Positions 45,878 through 58,446 are shown, counted from the first letter of the stretch. The stretch is DNA of 64,000 nucleotides from Chlorella sorokiniana (GCA_025917655.1 CP084619.1:2046001-2110000), one strand, 5' to 3'. The notes: generated from the letters alone by a model not told the origin. Program-made: numbers and translations.

Positions 45878-48800
45878 TCACTGCCGCCGCATGTTCATGC
45901 CCGCTCTCAACACCTCGTCCACAAGCAGCAGCTGGCTGGCCACGATGGGCGCGCTGCAGGGGGCAGGGACCACGCGGGGGCAAGCGCATCGGGCACAGCC
46001 AGCAGCCGGCTGAGCGGTAGGCCTCCATGCAGCAGCAGAAGGGTGCTGCCCGCGCTGCCTGCACCAGGCCGAGCCGAACGAACATGCGCTGGGGCGCTCG
46101 AACCCCCCACCGCAGGTGCCTATGCACACCGCCACCACACCGGCACCCCACCCGCCGACCCTTCTGCGCCCCTGCGGCCCACCTCTGCAGTATCTGGCGC
46201 TTCACCACGTAGTTGTCCAGCACGCCCGGTCAGGTGCGGGTCGGCGGGCTCCCCGCTGGCCACGTCCAGCCCCACGCAGCCGCCGCCCGCCGCCTCCTCC
46301 TGCAGCGCAATCAGCGTGTCCTGCGGGTCGTACCCGAGTTCTCTGCCAGGATCTTGGGCAGCCCCAGCAGCGCCTGCAGGGTTGGGGGTGGGGGCACACG
46401 GGGCGCGTGTGTGCAGAGGTGTGGGTGGGGGGCAGCGCACGGTGTGGGCAGCGCCTGTGAGTGGTGCAGGCCCCCACACACACTCAACGCTGACAGCAGG
46501 CCTTGGCCTTGCAAGCAGCCGAGAAGCGGATGCTGCGCGGCCCACGTGCGGTGCGCAGACCCGCAGCTGTTGCCAGGCGCCGCCAGCAGCCCCACCTCTG
46601 CAAACGCCTCCACCCCCAGCTTGGCGCCCCTCCACCCCCTTGATGGTCACGGTGCGCAGGTGGTGGGCGGCAGCCACCTCAAACGCGCCCGCGCCAGGAA
46701 CCACTGCACGGGTGAGGGGTGCGGTCAGTACGTGTTGAAATCGGAGCTTGTGGGAGCAGGGGGCGCCAGCCATGCCATCAACCGGATCAAGCGAGAGCGG
46801 TGCGGCATCAAGCTGGAACTCCGACTCCCGCAGCGGGCACCTGCAGCATCCTCTATTGTGTTCTTCACTGCCCGCAGCCCATCGCGCACAGCGTCCTTGA
46901 TCTGCAGAAAGCGAGCGGCGGGTTTAGCAGGAGGTGCGCAGCAGCAGGGGAGCGTGCATGCAGGGGTCATCCCACAGCCCCACCGCTCCGTTGTCGCATG
47001 TACACGCATCTGGCGTGTGGGCTCGTCTCATGCGGAACAGGGACCCCGTCTTATGCACACAACACGTGCATCACACGCAAGCGTGCGCCCGCCCGCACAC
47101 CCCCCCGCCCCCCAGCACACCCAATCAATGCACCTGTGCGATGGTGTAGTCGTTGGGCCCCTTGATGAGGACGGTGCAGGAGTGGGGGTGGGCCACATCC
47201 TCCACAAACGTGAACTTGTCCTCCCCAGCACGTGCTCGTACACCAGGCCCGCGTGGCCCAGGCACTCGGCGCTCAGCTCCTCCACTGCGGGCGCGCGGGG
47301 GGATTAACAGTGGCGGCTGCATGTGGGTGCATTGTAAAACAGACCCAGAGCACAGCAGTTGAGCAAGGCAAGGCATGAAGGGAGGGGGGAGGGGGCCGAG
47401 CCATGAGGGGTGCGGGGTGCTGGAGTTGCAGCGCAGCGGCAGGGTGGCACTCGCACCGCTGTTGACGGTGAAGCCGCCGCATGCGAGCTGCAGCCGCTCC
47501 GCGTTGCGCCGCTTAGACCGCCTGCGCGCCGCATGGTACAGACGAGTGGGAGGCATGGGCGGCCAGCGGGCACCACGCCTCAGCTGGCACCCTCAACAGC
47601 ATTACTCAGCACCACCGCATGGCCCACACGAATGCGACCAGCGGTGCGACGCATCATGTCCGCAAGTACAACGCTGCCACGCCCACCCCAGCCGCCTGTT
47701 TCCTTCCGGGCAGGCGCGCGCCTCACCGCAGCGCCAGGATGCCCTCCTTGGCCAGCAGGTCCAAGGAGGCGGGGTCGATGCCCTTCTGGTTGATCACCAC
47801 AACGAGCCGCCCTCCGCACACACCTGCGGGGTGGAGGGCGGGCGGGAGGCAGGGGGAGACCCCGTGAAGCGGCGGCAGCCAAGGTGGAACGGCGTGCTGG
47901 GGCTCAGCAAACGCGGGCACAGCGTAGGGTGCAAGGGTGGGCTGGGCCAACAGTAGATGCTGTTCAGTGCACCCGAGCGTGGTTGCAGCAGGGTCTGCGC
48001 AGCAGCGCGGCAGAGCCGCGGCGCGCAGCCGCCAGCCCTCGTCCCCGCCCACCTGCTTCTTCAGCTCAATGATGCGCTGCACCTTGTCGTCGACCACAGC
48101 GCGCTCAGCAGCCACCAGCTTCTCGCGCTGCTCCGCCGAGGAGTAGAAGAAGCCGGCGTTGACCTGCAGGGCGGCGAGCAGGAAAAGGCGGAGGAAGCGG
48201 GCATGGGTGCTGCTGTGCCGCTAACCGCCGGCTGGACGCGTGCTGCGACCCCGCGGGCACACGAAGCCGTCCCGCATTTCAGCTGCATGAGCGGGCGGGC
48301 GCCGTGCGCACGTCTCCCCGGCCCCACCACCGCGTGCGCCGCCCTGGCGCGCGGCCCGCACCTCGCTCTTCTCGTACTCGAGCGAGATGTTGCAGTTGAG
48401 GACGTGGCAGCCCTCCAGGCGCTTGGGCATGTCGGGTGCCGCGCGCCGTGGTCCAGCACCAGGCCCCTGCCGCGCCGGGCAGGCAGCCGGGGAGTGGGGG
48501 ATGATCAGTGGTCGTGAGGATCAGAACGTGTGTATGTGTATGTATGTGTGAGTGGGTGTGTGTGGGTGTGTGTGTGGTGGGGGGGCAGTGGCCAGCGTGG
48601 CAGAGCAACCCCAGTTGTTCGGGTGCAGGGCTGGGCTGCTTGCCAGAGTGAGCGGCCGGTGCCAGCGGGCGAGGCAGGGCGAGCGCGTGTATAGTGTAGG
48701 GCGTGTTGCTCACCGGATGAGCCGCGTGTCGGTGTCCAGCTTGTGCCGCATGTGCATGATCTCCACCTGGGGGCAACGCGGGGGGGGCTCAGCTGGCTGT

Positions 48801-50493
48801 TCTGGTGGCAGGCGCGCCGCCTGCAGTCGACTGCCCAGCTACTGCCGCATCCTCAGCAGTAGGGGAACGCGAAGAGCGACATGCTTGCAAGCAGCGATTC
48901 TGCTGCCATGCACGCCGCCCTCTGCGGCAGGCAGCCCTCTGCTTGCGCCCCCGCCGCGCCCCCTCTGCTGCTGCAGCCGCACCATGTGCAGGTCCAGAGG
49001 CTGGTCTGGCTTGCGGATGGTCAGCAGTGCATCCACCACGATGTCGGTCAGCTGGTCTGCCAGCCCCTCGCGCAGCTTGGTGCGCAGCGCGGTGCGCGCC
49101 ACACAGCGCAGCGTCTCCCTGCGTACAGGGCGGGCCAGGGGGAAGGAGGTGGAGCGAGTTGCCGGGCAAGAAGGTGCACCGCAGAGGCCGTGCACAGCAC
49201 GGCCCCAGGCGGCAGCAAGCTGTGCGGCAGCGGGGCGACAGGCAGCTGAGCAGCCAGCGGGTGCGGCTTGCCTGTCCTGGGTCGGCAGCTTCCTTGAAGG
49301 TGTCCAGGAATGTGAGCAGGTCCCGCTTGGCAATCTCATAACCCTGCGCCAAGGAGGGGAGGGGGGCCGGTGGTGGCAGAGGCCAAGAGGAGTGAGGCGA
49401 TCTGGCTCAGCATCAGCAAGGCAGAGCACGCGACGGCCCAGACCCCAGTCGAGCTGTTGGGAGCTGGCAGTCGCGTTTGAGGAACAATCCAGGGTCGACA
49501 GGCACCGCCTGGTTGTCAGCACCCTGCCAGGCCAGCAGCCCACCTCTGTGATGACGCGGGGGTGCAGGCCGTCAGCAATGTACCGTTCCGCCTGCTTCAT
49601 CAGCTCGCCGATCAGGATGACCATGGTGGTGGTGCCGTCGCTGCAGAGAGCACGGGGAGGCTCCAAACGTCTCATGGTTTGTGGTGTGATTAGAGCAGCA
49701 GCGACAGCAGCGGGTTTCAACAATCTTGGCAGCGCTTGTTCCAGGGTGAATCGCGCGCAGCAACAGCCCGCCGTTGCAGCCAGGCGCCTTCACAGCTGCA
49801 CTTCCTGCAGACCTCCTGCAGACTCCTGCTAGTGCGCTACATGCAGCAGCAGGGAAGCGCACCCCGTGACTTCATCCTGCGCCACCGCTGTGCGGGCAAT
49901 CATGACGGCCGTGGGGTTCGTAATCTGCATCTCCCGCAGCAGCACATTGCCGTCCTTGGTGAGCTTGATGTCTGCAGGGGGAGCAAGAGGGGGAGCAGGG
50001 AGCAGATGGCTGGAAACCTCGAGAAGGCAGAGAGCCCCAGACCGTCTTTTGCCCGGCAAGTTCCACGTGGCTGCTTGCATCTTTTGGGAAGGTATGTATT
50101 GATAAAAGGTCATTTGTCTGACCAAATTCACTGGGACTGCTGTGACCGCAGTCGCGTCCTGCCGAGCCAGGCTCGGTTGCGCACCTCCAGCACCGCCAAC
50201 CAGCATCTTGATGGTGCCCTTGGGACCCAGATTGGTCTTCATGACGTCGTACAGCCCCTTGGCTGCGGGTAAAACAAGTGCGACAGCGTGGAAAAGCTCA
50301 GCAGCACCATCGCCATGCAGTCAACACCCGCCGTGGCGGGAGTGGCAGCCAGAGCCAAGCTCGACACATGCAGGGCACGATCGGGTGCCATGGCGGGGGT
50401 GTCACCCTCCTCACCTGCATTGACGTTCATGAAACAGGCTGCGCTGCGCCCAAGCACTTCCGCCTTGGGATTCAGCTGCCGCACTGATGCCAT
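45878..50493 (-). CDS. CCT6: T-complex protein 1 subunit zeta (CCT6)
   Basis: One of the eight subunits of the cytosolic chaperonin TRiC/CCT, which folds actin and tubulin with ATP. The start [20 protein letters not shown] is typical of zeta. Conserved parts in order: [60 protein letters not shown] with the GDGTT nucleotide motif, [147 protein letters not shown] and [19 protein letters not shown] at the C-terminus. It has many exons. At least four small frame changes are needed (near 48435, 46628, 46334 and 46226), all in G/C-rich spots. Because CCT subunits are essential this points to sequence error. An intron holds a TG-rich microsatellite. Confidence 0.95.
48528..48590. repeat. TG-rich microsatellite in a CCT6 intron
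   Basis: Imperfect (TG)n/(TATG)n followed by a G-run on the plus strand. It is simple sequence inside an intron. Confidence 0.8.
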
Positions 50494-51062
50494 CTTGCTG
50501 ATTGATCCTTGCAGCCGGGTTTCGGCTGACACCGTCTATACAGGGGATAACAGCGGGGCAGAAACTGCGGAGGTGAAGCGGGGCTCAGTCGCAGTGATCG
50601 AAGGGACTCAAGCTGCTGGGCCCTTGGGGCCGGTAATTCACACACAACAGATGTCGACACCCGCTGCCGATTGGCCGCAGCGGCGCGGTTTCACCCCTGC
50701 TGTGCCAAGCATGCTGCGATTTGACAAGTGCAAATGGGGAGATGTCAGCGATCGGCCGTCTACGGCCCCTACAGGCTTCGGACTTACCAAAGGATCCGTA
50801 ACTAGGCTGCTGGTGCCCAACCCCACTTGGCTGGGCATTCGTGTTCAGGCGCCGGGGTGGCGGGCTTCCCTGGGGCCTCTGGCGGCGTGTCTTTCACCGA
50901 AATTTCCATTCCAATCAGCAGCAGCTGCAGCTCAGAGGCGCCCGCAGCACCTTTTCGCGGCCCCCACCCTGGCCAGCGCTCTCTGGAGGCCCTGCCGCGC
51001 ACTGTACCACGCAACCGTACTCGAGTTTGAAGCGGGCAGCATTGAGCGGGCGCTAGGTCGCG
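50494..51062. other. divergent promoter region between CCT6 and the CXC gene
   Basis: About 570 bases between start codons. It holds TTTGAA at 51026-51031, a perfect match to the cell-cycle (CHR-type) site bound by CXC-domain proteins in other eukaryotes. Nothing coding is supported. Confidence 0.5.
51026..51031 (+). promoter_or_regulatory. TTTGAA, possible CXC-protein (CHR-like) binding site
   Basis: TTTGAA lies 32 bases before the ATG of the CXC-domain gene. LIN54 and plant TSO1/TCX proteins bind TTTGAA or TTYRAA. A six-base match can occur by chance. Confidence 0.3.
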
Positions 51063-53521
51063 ATGCAGCAACAGGGTGCAGGTCAGGGCCTGCTCCGCCC
51101 GGTGCAGCCGCCGCCAGCTCCCACCACACCACGCAGCCTGCCTGCTACTTCATATTGAATCCATCAAGGTGCCAACCCGGATCACCCTGCCACCTGTCAC
51201 TTGGGCTCGCCTTTCCAATGCAGGCACCGGCGCACCCGCTCCCAATGCCGGCCAAGGGCAGCAGCAGGCCCAAGCCGCGGTCGCTGCCGCCGCGTCCGCA
51301 CAGCAGATGGCGGCTGCCGCCAGCGCACAGCAGGCTGCAGCGCTCGCTGCGATGCTGCCAGCAGCGGCTGCGTCTGGCGTAGCCCGGCCAACCCTGGCTC
51401 TCCACCCCGCTCTGGCGGCCATCAACCCAGGGCTGGCGGCGGGGATGCTGCCGGTGGCTGGCCCCGGCGGCACCTTCACCTTTGCCGCACGCCCGGTATG
51501 CAGCAGCCCTTCTTCTACCCGGCCGTGCCGCAGCCGGTGCCCACCTCGGCTCCCACCCCGGCATCCGCCGCGGCTGCTGCGGGGGCCGCAGGACGGCGGC
51601 CGTCCAGCCGCCCCAGCCGCTCCTCGTCCAGCGCCGCCGCCGGCAAGAAGCACTGCAACTGCAAGAACTCGCGGTGCCTGAAACTGTGAGGCTGCTGCCG
51701 CCTTGCACGGGGCCCTGCCCCGCCGCTGCTCGGTTCTTTGTGGGCTGGCTGCTGCTGCCAGGCCGGTGAGGCAGGACCTGCTTGTGCCCCGCTGGGCCTG
51801 CAGCCGCTGCACATTGTGGAGACGCCTCGACTGCCGCCCTGTGACCTGCCTGCGCCCCCCTCCCCCTCGCCCCTTCCTCTCAGGTACTGTGAGTGCTTTG
51901 CTTCTGGCCGCTACTGCGACGGCTGCAACTGCATCAACTGCCACAACAACCGGGAGCACGAGGCGACGCGGCAGGCGGCGGTGGAGGCCATCCTGGAGCG
52001 CAATCCAAACGCCTTCCGCCCCAAGATCGCGGGCGGGGTGAGGGCGGCTGGGGCGGCGGTGGCTGGGTGTGTGTGTGTGTTTGTGCACACCGAGAGAGGG
52101 CGGCGGCTGCTGTTGTGAGTGCCGACGGCAGGAAGCGGATGCTGGGCATGGCAAGAGGGCGTCATGGCTATGCGCAGCCCGCGCGGCAGGCTGTGACCCC
52201 CTCCCAACCCCACCCCGCAACCCTGCAGACTGACAGCCGTCGCTCTGGCGGCGCGCGCCACAACAAGGGCTGCAACTGCAAGAAGAGCGGCTGCTTGAAG
52301 AAGTACTGCGAGTGCTTCCAAGCGGGTGCGCCTGCGCCGGGGGTGTTGCCCTGGTTGGCGGCGGCGGCCCTGGTCGCTGCACACGTGTGCACAGGGGGCT
52401 CCGCCCAGGCTTCAGCAGCCTGCCTCCTCAGCTGCGACCCCTGCATGACCTGCCTGCCCGCCTGCTTGCCCCGACCCCGCACCGTGCAGGCATCGTGTGC
52501 AGCGAAATCTGCAAATGCCTGGACTGCAAGAACTTTGAGGGCAGCGACGCGCGGGATGCGCTCATCTCCCCGCAGGTCGGCTTTTTTGGGGGGCGCGGGC
52601 TGGGTGTGTGGGAAGCTGCTTCTGGTACCCTGCCCAGCGGCCGGAATGGCATCCGTCAGTGGTGTACACCTGTGCGCCAGGCTGCACATGCAGTTGCCTT
52701 ACGTCGCCGCTCGGCCCCCTGCCCCTCCCGCCCTTCCTGTGCAGAGCGACCGCCATGGCTCGCCCATGGGCCTGCGCCGCACCTCCCGCACCATCTCCCG
52801 GGCGCACCCGGCCCCGTTGCCCCCGCCCCGCGCCCGGCTTCTCTCCCGGCGGTGCCACCCCGCTGCGCTGCCCGGCCTGGCGCAGCTGCAGCAGGCGCAA
52901 GCAGCGGCGGCTGTGCAAGCTGCTGCGGCGGCGCAGGCGGCGGCTGCGCCCAAGGCGCTGGGCGCGGACCAGCGGATGGCGGTGGCACGGGAGGCGGTGC
53001 GGGAGGTGGTCAAGCCGGAAGTCGTGGAGAAGGTGGCCATGCTGCTCATGGTGGTGTCTCAGGAAGAGTTTGACCGCCGCCAGGCCGCCGCGGTCGGCTC
53101 GCAGCAGCAGGCGGGCAGCGACGGCGCTGCTGCTGCTGGTGCTGCGTCCGAGGAGGCGGCGGCAATGGATCTTGACCTTGAGCAGCAGCCGGAGCAGCAG
53201 CAGGAGCAGACGCCGGGGCCGGTTGGTGGCGGCGCAGCCTCTCCGCAGGGGGCGGCGGCAGCGGTTGAGCTGAAGGCGGAGGGCATGGAGGTTGATGCAA
53301 CGGAGCCCCAGGGGCAAGCGGCAGTGGCAGCGGCCAACAAAGCCGCGGAGCCCTCAGCAGCTGCGGTGCCCGCAGCGCCCCCAGCAGCGAGGCTGAGGGA
53401 TGTGGAGGGGAGGAGGGGCTGTACGAGGCCCAGGAGCGGCTGGTACTGCAGGAATTCCGAGACACGCTGCAAATGATTTCCGGGTGGTGGGCGAGAAGGT
53501 GGAGAAGAAGGCAGCCGCGGC

Positions 53522-53553
<32 letters not shown>

Positions 53554-54081
53554 TGCTGCTGCTGCATGCGCAGACGCCTGGCAGCGGCGGCGGGTTGGGC
53601 CTGGCGGCGCTGCCGCAGCTGAGGCCTGGTGCGCTGCTGCTGCGCCCGGGACCCTGCGCTGGGCTGCACCGACTGCTTTGGATGTGCTTCTGCCGGTTTG
53701 AGCACGTTGCGACTGGTCAGTGACCTACACATGCACTTCATGCGCATGACCCTGCGCTCTTTCTCCCCCCTGATGCTGCTGCAGCTGGCCAGCCTGGGCA
53801 CCCAGGCGTGCTAATGGCTGCAGCCACGCCTGGCCAGCAGCCGCAGCTGGTGCTGCTGCCGCAGGCGCTCATGGCGCAGCAGCTGGCGGCGGCCAGCCAG
53901 CAGCTGGGGCGGGCGGTGACGCTGCAGCAGACGACGCAGGGCCTGCAGGCGGTGCTGAAGCCGGGAGGCGCTGCCGGCGGCGCCAGCCGCGCCGGTGGTG
54001 CCTGCGCTTGTGCAGCAGCAGCAGCAGCAGCAGCAACCAGCAGCGCAGGCTGCGACAGCGGCAACAAGCGACGGCAAGTAG
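51063..54081 (+). CDS. tesmin/TSO1-like CXC (CRC) domain protein
   Basis: A DNA-binding protein of the LIN54/tesmin/TSO1 family, in other eukaryotes part of MuvB/DREAM-type cell-cycle repressor complexes. A short first exon (MQQQGAG, 51063-51081) probably joins [17 protein letters not shown] at about 51223. Both CXC motifs are present: [19 protein letters not shown] with [17 protein letters not shown], and [20 protein letters not shown] with [15 protein letters not shown]. Between them is the family's linker [10 protein letters not shown]. Each CXC motif is split by an intron at LKL/Y and QAG/I. The C-terminal half has Ala/Gln-rich coiled sequence, an acidic segment ([19 protein letters not shown]), [17 protein letters not shown] and polyglutamine runs. 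Two small frame changes are needed near 53385 (C-run) and 53478. The last stop, TAG at 54079, follows [10 protein letters not shown]; the tail exons after 53480 are less certain. Confidence 0.9.
53523..53552 (+). repeat. (CAG)10 repeat coding polyglutamine
   Basis: Ten CAG codons in the CXC gene. A second CAG run of about seven units starts near 54014 in the last exon. Confidence 0.85.
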
Positions 54082-55061
54082 CCACGAACCATAGAACCCT
54101 GTGCTGGTCTGACGTCCTGCCCGCTTGCTTGTACATGCCGTTGTCCAGTTGTTGCAACCGCTGCCCCCAGGTTGCCGTTTGCGCTTTCTCATTGCTGACT
54201 TGGTGCTGTTGTTCTTGGTGCACGTCTTCTAACCTGTTGACTGGCCTCTGTGTGCACATGTAAATGTTTGACGCACTGTCAACAGCCAACGCACGGCAAG
54301 GTTCGCTTACAGGGCGGCCTTGAAGCTCCCCTGCCACCACAACGGCATGACGACATGGAAGCAAGATGAGGCATGCAAACGGGCAAAGGCGAGGGTGTGC
54401 GGCGCGAGCGGCAGGTGCAGGATCGTCAGGATGACAAGACCCAGGCGGTTTGGGGGCGTTTGTGCATTGAATGGCCATTCGTAGCTGAGGCAGGGGCGCA
54501 TTCATGGGGTGCACAAGATTTGCGGCAGACAGGGCCAGGCTGTACAGCGACACACAGGGAGTCATCGGTTCTGGGGTTCAGCAGGGCCACCAGTTCATTG
54601 GGGGGGGACCGGGGGACCAAGGTAGGCAAACATGGAGTAACGGCAGCAGGGCAATGGCACGAGGACTGGCTGGCAGGCGCATGTGCTCAGCAAAAACCAA
54701 AAACTGGGTTGCTGCTTGGTGCAGCGGGGCTGCATCAGCCAGCTGAGCAGGAGAAGGGACCCCGACGTTGTTGTTGGGCGGCTGTGCACGCACGCATAGA
54801 GCATGTCAGAAAACACGGGGCAGCAGATACATGAAGAGAGAAAAGGCAACCAAAACTGGGGAGGAAGGGGCGGGTCTTCAGGAAAAAGGTGCCCGGCGTG
54901 GTTGCGCTCACCCGCGGCAGCAAGCGAGTGCCGAGCGAGCCCCAAGGGGACCGGCAGCTTTGCCTGCTCGGCGTGCCGGCCCCACCAAGCGCTCCAGGCC
55001 CAGCCAGCACCCCATGCGCGCTGCATGCCAAGTTGGAGCAGCGGGGCCCGGTGTGCGCATG
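54082..55061. other. convergent intergenic region, CXC and WD-repeat genes
   Basis: Almost 1 kb between two stop codons, the largest gap in the window. It contains TGTAA at 54259-54263 for the CXC gene and a minus-strand TGTAA at 54307-54311. Open frames on both strands here have no domain or codon character of the neighbours. I see no RNA gene. Confidence 0.4.
54259..54263 (+). other. candidate TGTAA polyadenylation signal of the CXC gene
   Basis: TGTAA lies 178 bases after the CXC gene stop. Confidence 0.4.
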
Positions 55062-57858
55062 TCAGCACAGCTCGTAGGCTGGGAAGCCGCGGCGGCTCAT
55101 GGTGTCGACGTCGTACGCTGCAGGGAGGCAGGGGCAGACAGCGGCCGGGGTTGCGGCATGGCAGGTGGTGCGGAGGATACAACAGAGCCATCTGCCCCCG
55201 CAGCTAGCCTGGCGGCGTGCAAGCAGCACAGTGCGAGCAGCTGGGCAAGCAGCAGGGCAAGGTATGCAGGTTCGAGCCCCCCCCACCGCCGCAAGGCCTG
55301 CCCCACGGCCTCCCCTCCCCCTCCCCCACAGACGTTCCCCACTCCAACGGCCCACGCACCTGCGATGCCGCCTTCTGTGCCGACGTAAAGGCGGCGGCCG
55401 GAGGGCGCAAAGGCCAGGCCGGAGATGTCGGGGTCGCTGGTGGCGCCACCAACATCCAGAATCTGAGCGGGGGCACGCGCTGTTGCGTTGGCCAAGAGGG
55501 GAGCAGCAAGCATGGACTGCACACAGTGGTGGCAGGTTTGCGCAGCGGGACCCCACCTGCTCTCGCCCCCACATGCGGCAGTCCACCACGCGGGTGCGGC
55601 TGCGGTGCTCAGCAAAGGCGAGCAGGTCCAGCGGCGCGGGCGAGAACTTGATGTTGCGGCAGGCCTGGGGAGCGGGGGGTGGGGGGCCAGCGGTCGTTAC
55701 AGACGTGAGATCAGACGGCAGCCGGTCGGGGCCTGTGGTTGGGGCTGGACGGCATGCGGGGAGCACTGTACGGCCCAAGGGGGCTCAGGAACCCCAAACA
55801 AGCAGGCACCAGAAAGGGCAGGCAGCGGGCAGCAGCGGCAGCAGGGCTGCAGCGCTCGCGGCGACGCGTGTGCGTGGCGACCACACTAGGCCGAGACAGG
55901 GCACGCAGCGCAGCGCAGGCATGCAGCACTGGCGCGATGGCGCAGCAGGGCGGCGGCCCACCAGCGGGGTGCGGTACTGCGAGACCAGGCGGGCGGCGCG
56001 ATGGTCCCACACGGAAGCGGTGCCGTCTTGGAAGGCGGCCGCGAACATGGAGCCTGCGGCGGCAGCGGGGACACAGGTTGGGCGCAGGGCGTGCCAGCGC
56101 CTCTGCACTGCCAGTCGTGCCAAGGTTGCACTTGCGGCGTGGTCCCACTTGGGGCGGCGCGGTCCCACTTGGGGGCTCACCCGCTGGGCTCCAGGCGCAG
56201 CACATGCCCGCATCCCCGCCTCGGTGTACACCGCCACCTGGCGGTAGCAGGCCGGCGTCGCCTGGTACAGGTACGTGTGCCGGTTGTCGCCCACGCACAC
56301 CAGGTGCCTGCGCGCAGCACAGGCGTGGCGCGCAGTTGCATGCAGGTGCAGGGCGGCGGCGACAGCATGTGTGGGGTGGCCAAGGCCGTGCCAGCAGCAG
56401 GAGGGCTGCAGGCCGGGCCTTCCTCCAGCAAACCGCGCGCATACCGGCTGACTGCGAGCCTCTCCCCACCCCTAGCCCGAAATCCCACCCTTCACCCTGC
56501 CGCCACCCGCCCCCACCCACCCCACACCCACCTGCCCCCAGGGCTGAGGGAGCAGTAGTTGATGGCCACGGGGCAGCGCAGCATGGCCACCAGGGCTCCC
56601 CCCGCCAGACCGTACACCTTCACCGTGTCGTCGTTGTTGCACACAAACAGGCGCAGCTGCAGCGCGGAAGGAAGGTGGGGGGGAGAGGGGTCGATCAGGG
56701 AGTGGGGGTCGCGGCGAGGAGGGAGGAAGAGAGGGCGGTGGCTGCCCTGCCTGGAGCGCTGGGGTGTGGCGAGCTGCGCCAGCTGCGCCCGGGGGCAGCA
56801 TGAACCCTGCACCGTGCCCAGCGTACAGCCATTGACACCCCACGGCCACGAGTCCTCCTGCCTCTCACACCTGCCGCCCGCGTCGCGAGCAATGTGCAGC
56901 GCGTTGTTGACCGAGCCGCCGCAGTGCCCCTTGTACACGATGTCGCCGCCTGCTAGCCGCCGCACGTCCAGCTGGCTGTTCTGGCCGCCTGCCGCCACGT
57001 AGCCGTGGCCCACTGTCATGCTGGTGGGCTGCAGCGGAGGGGGAGGAGGTGAAGAGCGATATGGCAAGGGGCCATCGTGGCAGCGGCTCCCAGGCGGCAA
57101 CGCAGACGCATGAAACAGCTCTGCCAATGTTAGGGTAGAGAGGCAAGCAGTGGCGCAACTCAGCAGATCGAGGCTTCCCATGCTGCTGCTAGCGGTGGGT
57201 AAACACAGCTCAGTTGGCGGCTGAGTCGTTCTGTAGCCTGTGTTGCTCTGTTCAAACGGCGCACCTCAAAGCTCAGCTCCTGCGCCACGCTGGTGGTGCT
57301 GTTGTTGAGGTCATGCCGCAGCGTCCTGCACAACAAGAAAGGCTCAGTGGACGTGACCTCTGCGGGCGGCGTTTGGGGGCTGCTGCAGGGAGCATGAGGC
57401 TAGGGCCACTTCAGAAGGTTGCCGGCCGCTGGACAGACCTGTGCCGGTAGACGCAGTACAGCTCTTCATCCTGCTGCGGGCAGTGCACCAGGTCGCGCAG
57501 CTGCCAGTGCTGGATGGTGGCGCCGCGGTCTGCGGGGGGGCAGGGCGGCAGGCAAGAGTCGGCAACAGCACTTTCAGCAGGGCCCAGCTCGGACTGCGAG
57601 CTTGAAGCCAACTGGAGCAATCCGTCCGTCCGGCAACAAGCGAGGCTGATGCCGCAACGTGGAGCGCAGCACAGAGGCAGGAACGGCGGCACACCCCGTT
57701 GGCGGGCGCCGTGCGGCAAGTGGCACGGTGGCCAAACCCGGTGTCGTGATCCCCTTGTGCGCTACAGTAGGCACAAACCGTGCTATACTGCCTTGCTCAC
57801 CATAGGTGGTGCAGTATTTCAGGAGACCCGCCGGCTCTGCGCTCCGTGGCTGGCCCAT
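55062..57858 (-). CDS. WD-repeat protein, S. pombe C2A9.03-like (DUF2415-type)
   Basis: An eight- to nine-exon WD40 protein resembling the uncharacterised WD protein C2A9.03 of fission yeast and its plant relatives. Start: MGQPRSAEPAGLLKYCTTY (ATG 57858), then DRGATIQHWQLRDLVHCPQQ, TLRHDLNNSTTSVAQELSFE, PTSMTVGHGYVAAGGQNSQL, VYKGHCGGSVNNALHIA, LRLFVCNNDDTVKVYGLAGG, CPVAINYCSLSPGGRHLVCV, MFAAAFQDGTASVWDHRAAR, ACRNIKFSPAPLDLLAFAEH and SGLAFAPSGRRLYVGTEGGI, ending SRRGFPAYELC. The VYGL, WD and YDVD strand ends mark the blades; a single propeller is likely. Family function is not well established. The order of blocks and phases is consistent, but I did not verify every junction. Confidence 0.82.
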
Positions 57859-58446
57859 GCGGGCGTCGGTGCTGCTGATTCCCTGACAGAACGTTCACTA
57901 TCGGAGCAAGGCACTGCTGACAGGAGCACGAAGGGAATGGAAGTGCAGGGCTTTTGATATGATGCAGCGCCTGTGGCGTGTTCCAATCGGTGAAAAGTAA
58001 CACTCTTCACAACTGTCAGGGTTCTGCCACTGACAAGTTTAGCACACGCCGTAACCTGCTGATGTGGCCCGCTCAGAATCGGAACGAAAGTTTGGGCACG
58101 CTGGCCCACCCTGCCAGGCTGAAGTCCGGTGAATAGGGGAAATCGAGACTTATTTGGTTGCGTTTGTGCGCTTAGCAGTTTACAAGGGGGCTGGGTCACG
58201 GCTGCACATCACGCTGTTGTTTTCCTACTCATTCCTCACTCGTACCACGGTGTCACCGAGCGGCCAACAGGCGCACATCACGCAGCGCCTAACGACTGTC
58301 ACCACCTGCGCGCTGAGTCGGGACGCCCACAAGCCCGCCATTGCTGTGAGTTGCATAGCTGCAATGCCACCCAAGACGAAGTATGACAGCAAAGAGCTGC
58401 TTCCCATTTCAATGATATATGCTGGGCCGTGCGTTCAGTGGCGGGG
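57859..58446. other. intergenic region between the WD-repeat and acylphosphatase genes
   Basis: About 590 bases; upstream of the WD-repeat gene and downstream of the acylphosphatase, both on the minus strand. It is less GC-rich than the genes, with a minus-strand TGTAA at 58180-58184. No gene supported. Confidence 0.4.
58180..58184 (-). other. candidate TGTAA polyadenylation signal of acylphosphatase
   Basis: TGTAA on the minus strand lies 263 bases after the acylphosphatase stop. Confidence 0.3.

Noticed and set aside
54595-55191. Minus-strand open frame of about 200 codons with hydrophobic runs downstream of the WD-repeat gene
   Set aside because: It lies partly over the last WD exon in another frame, has no recognisable domain, and the hydrophobic stretches are short and irregular.
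55262-55285. GGTTCGAGCCC, like a tRNA T-loop
   Set aside because: No acceptor stem, D-arm or anticodon arm can be folded around it; it lies in an intron of the WD-repeat gene.
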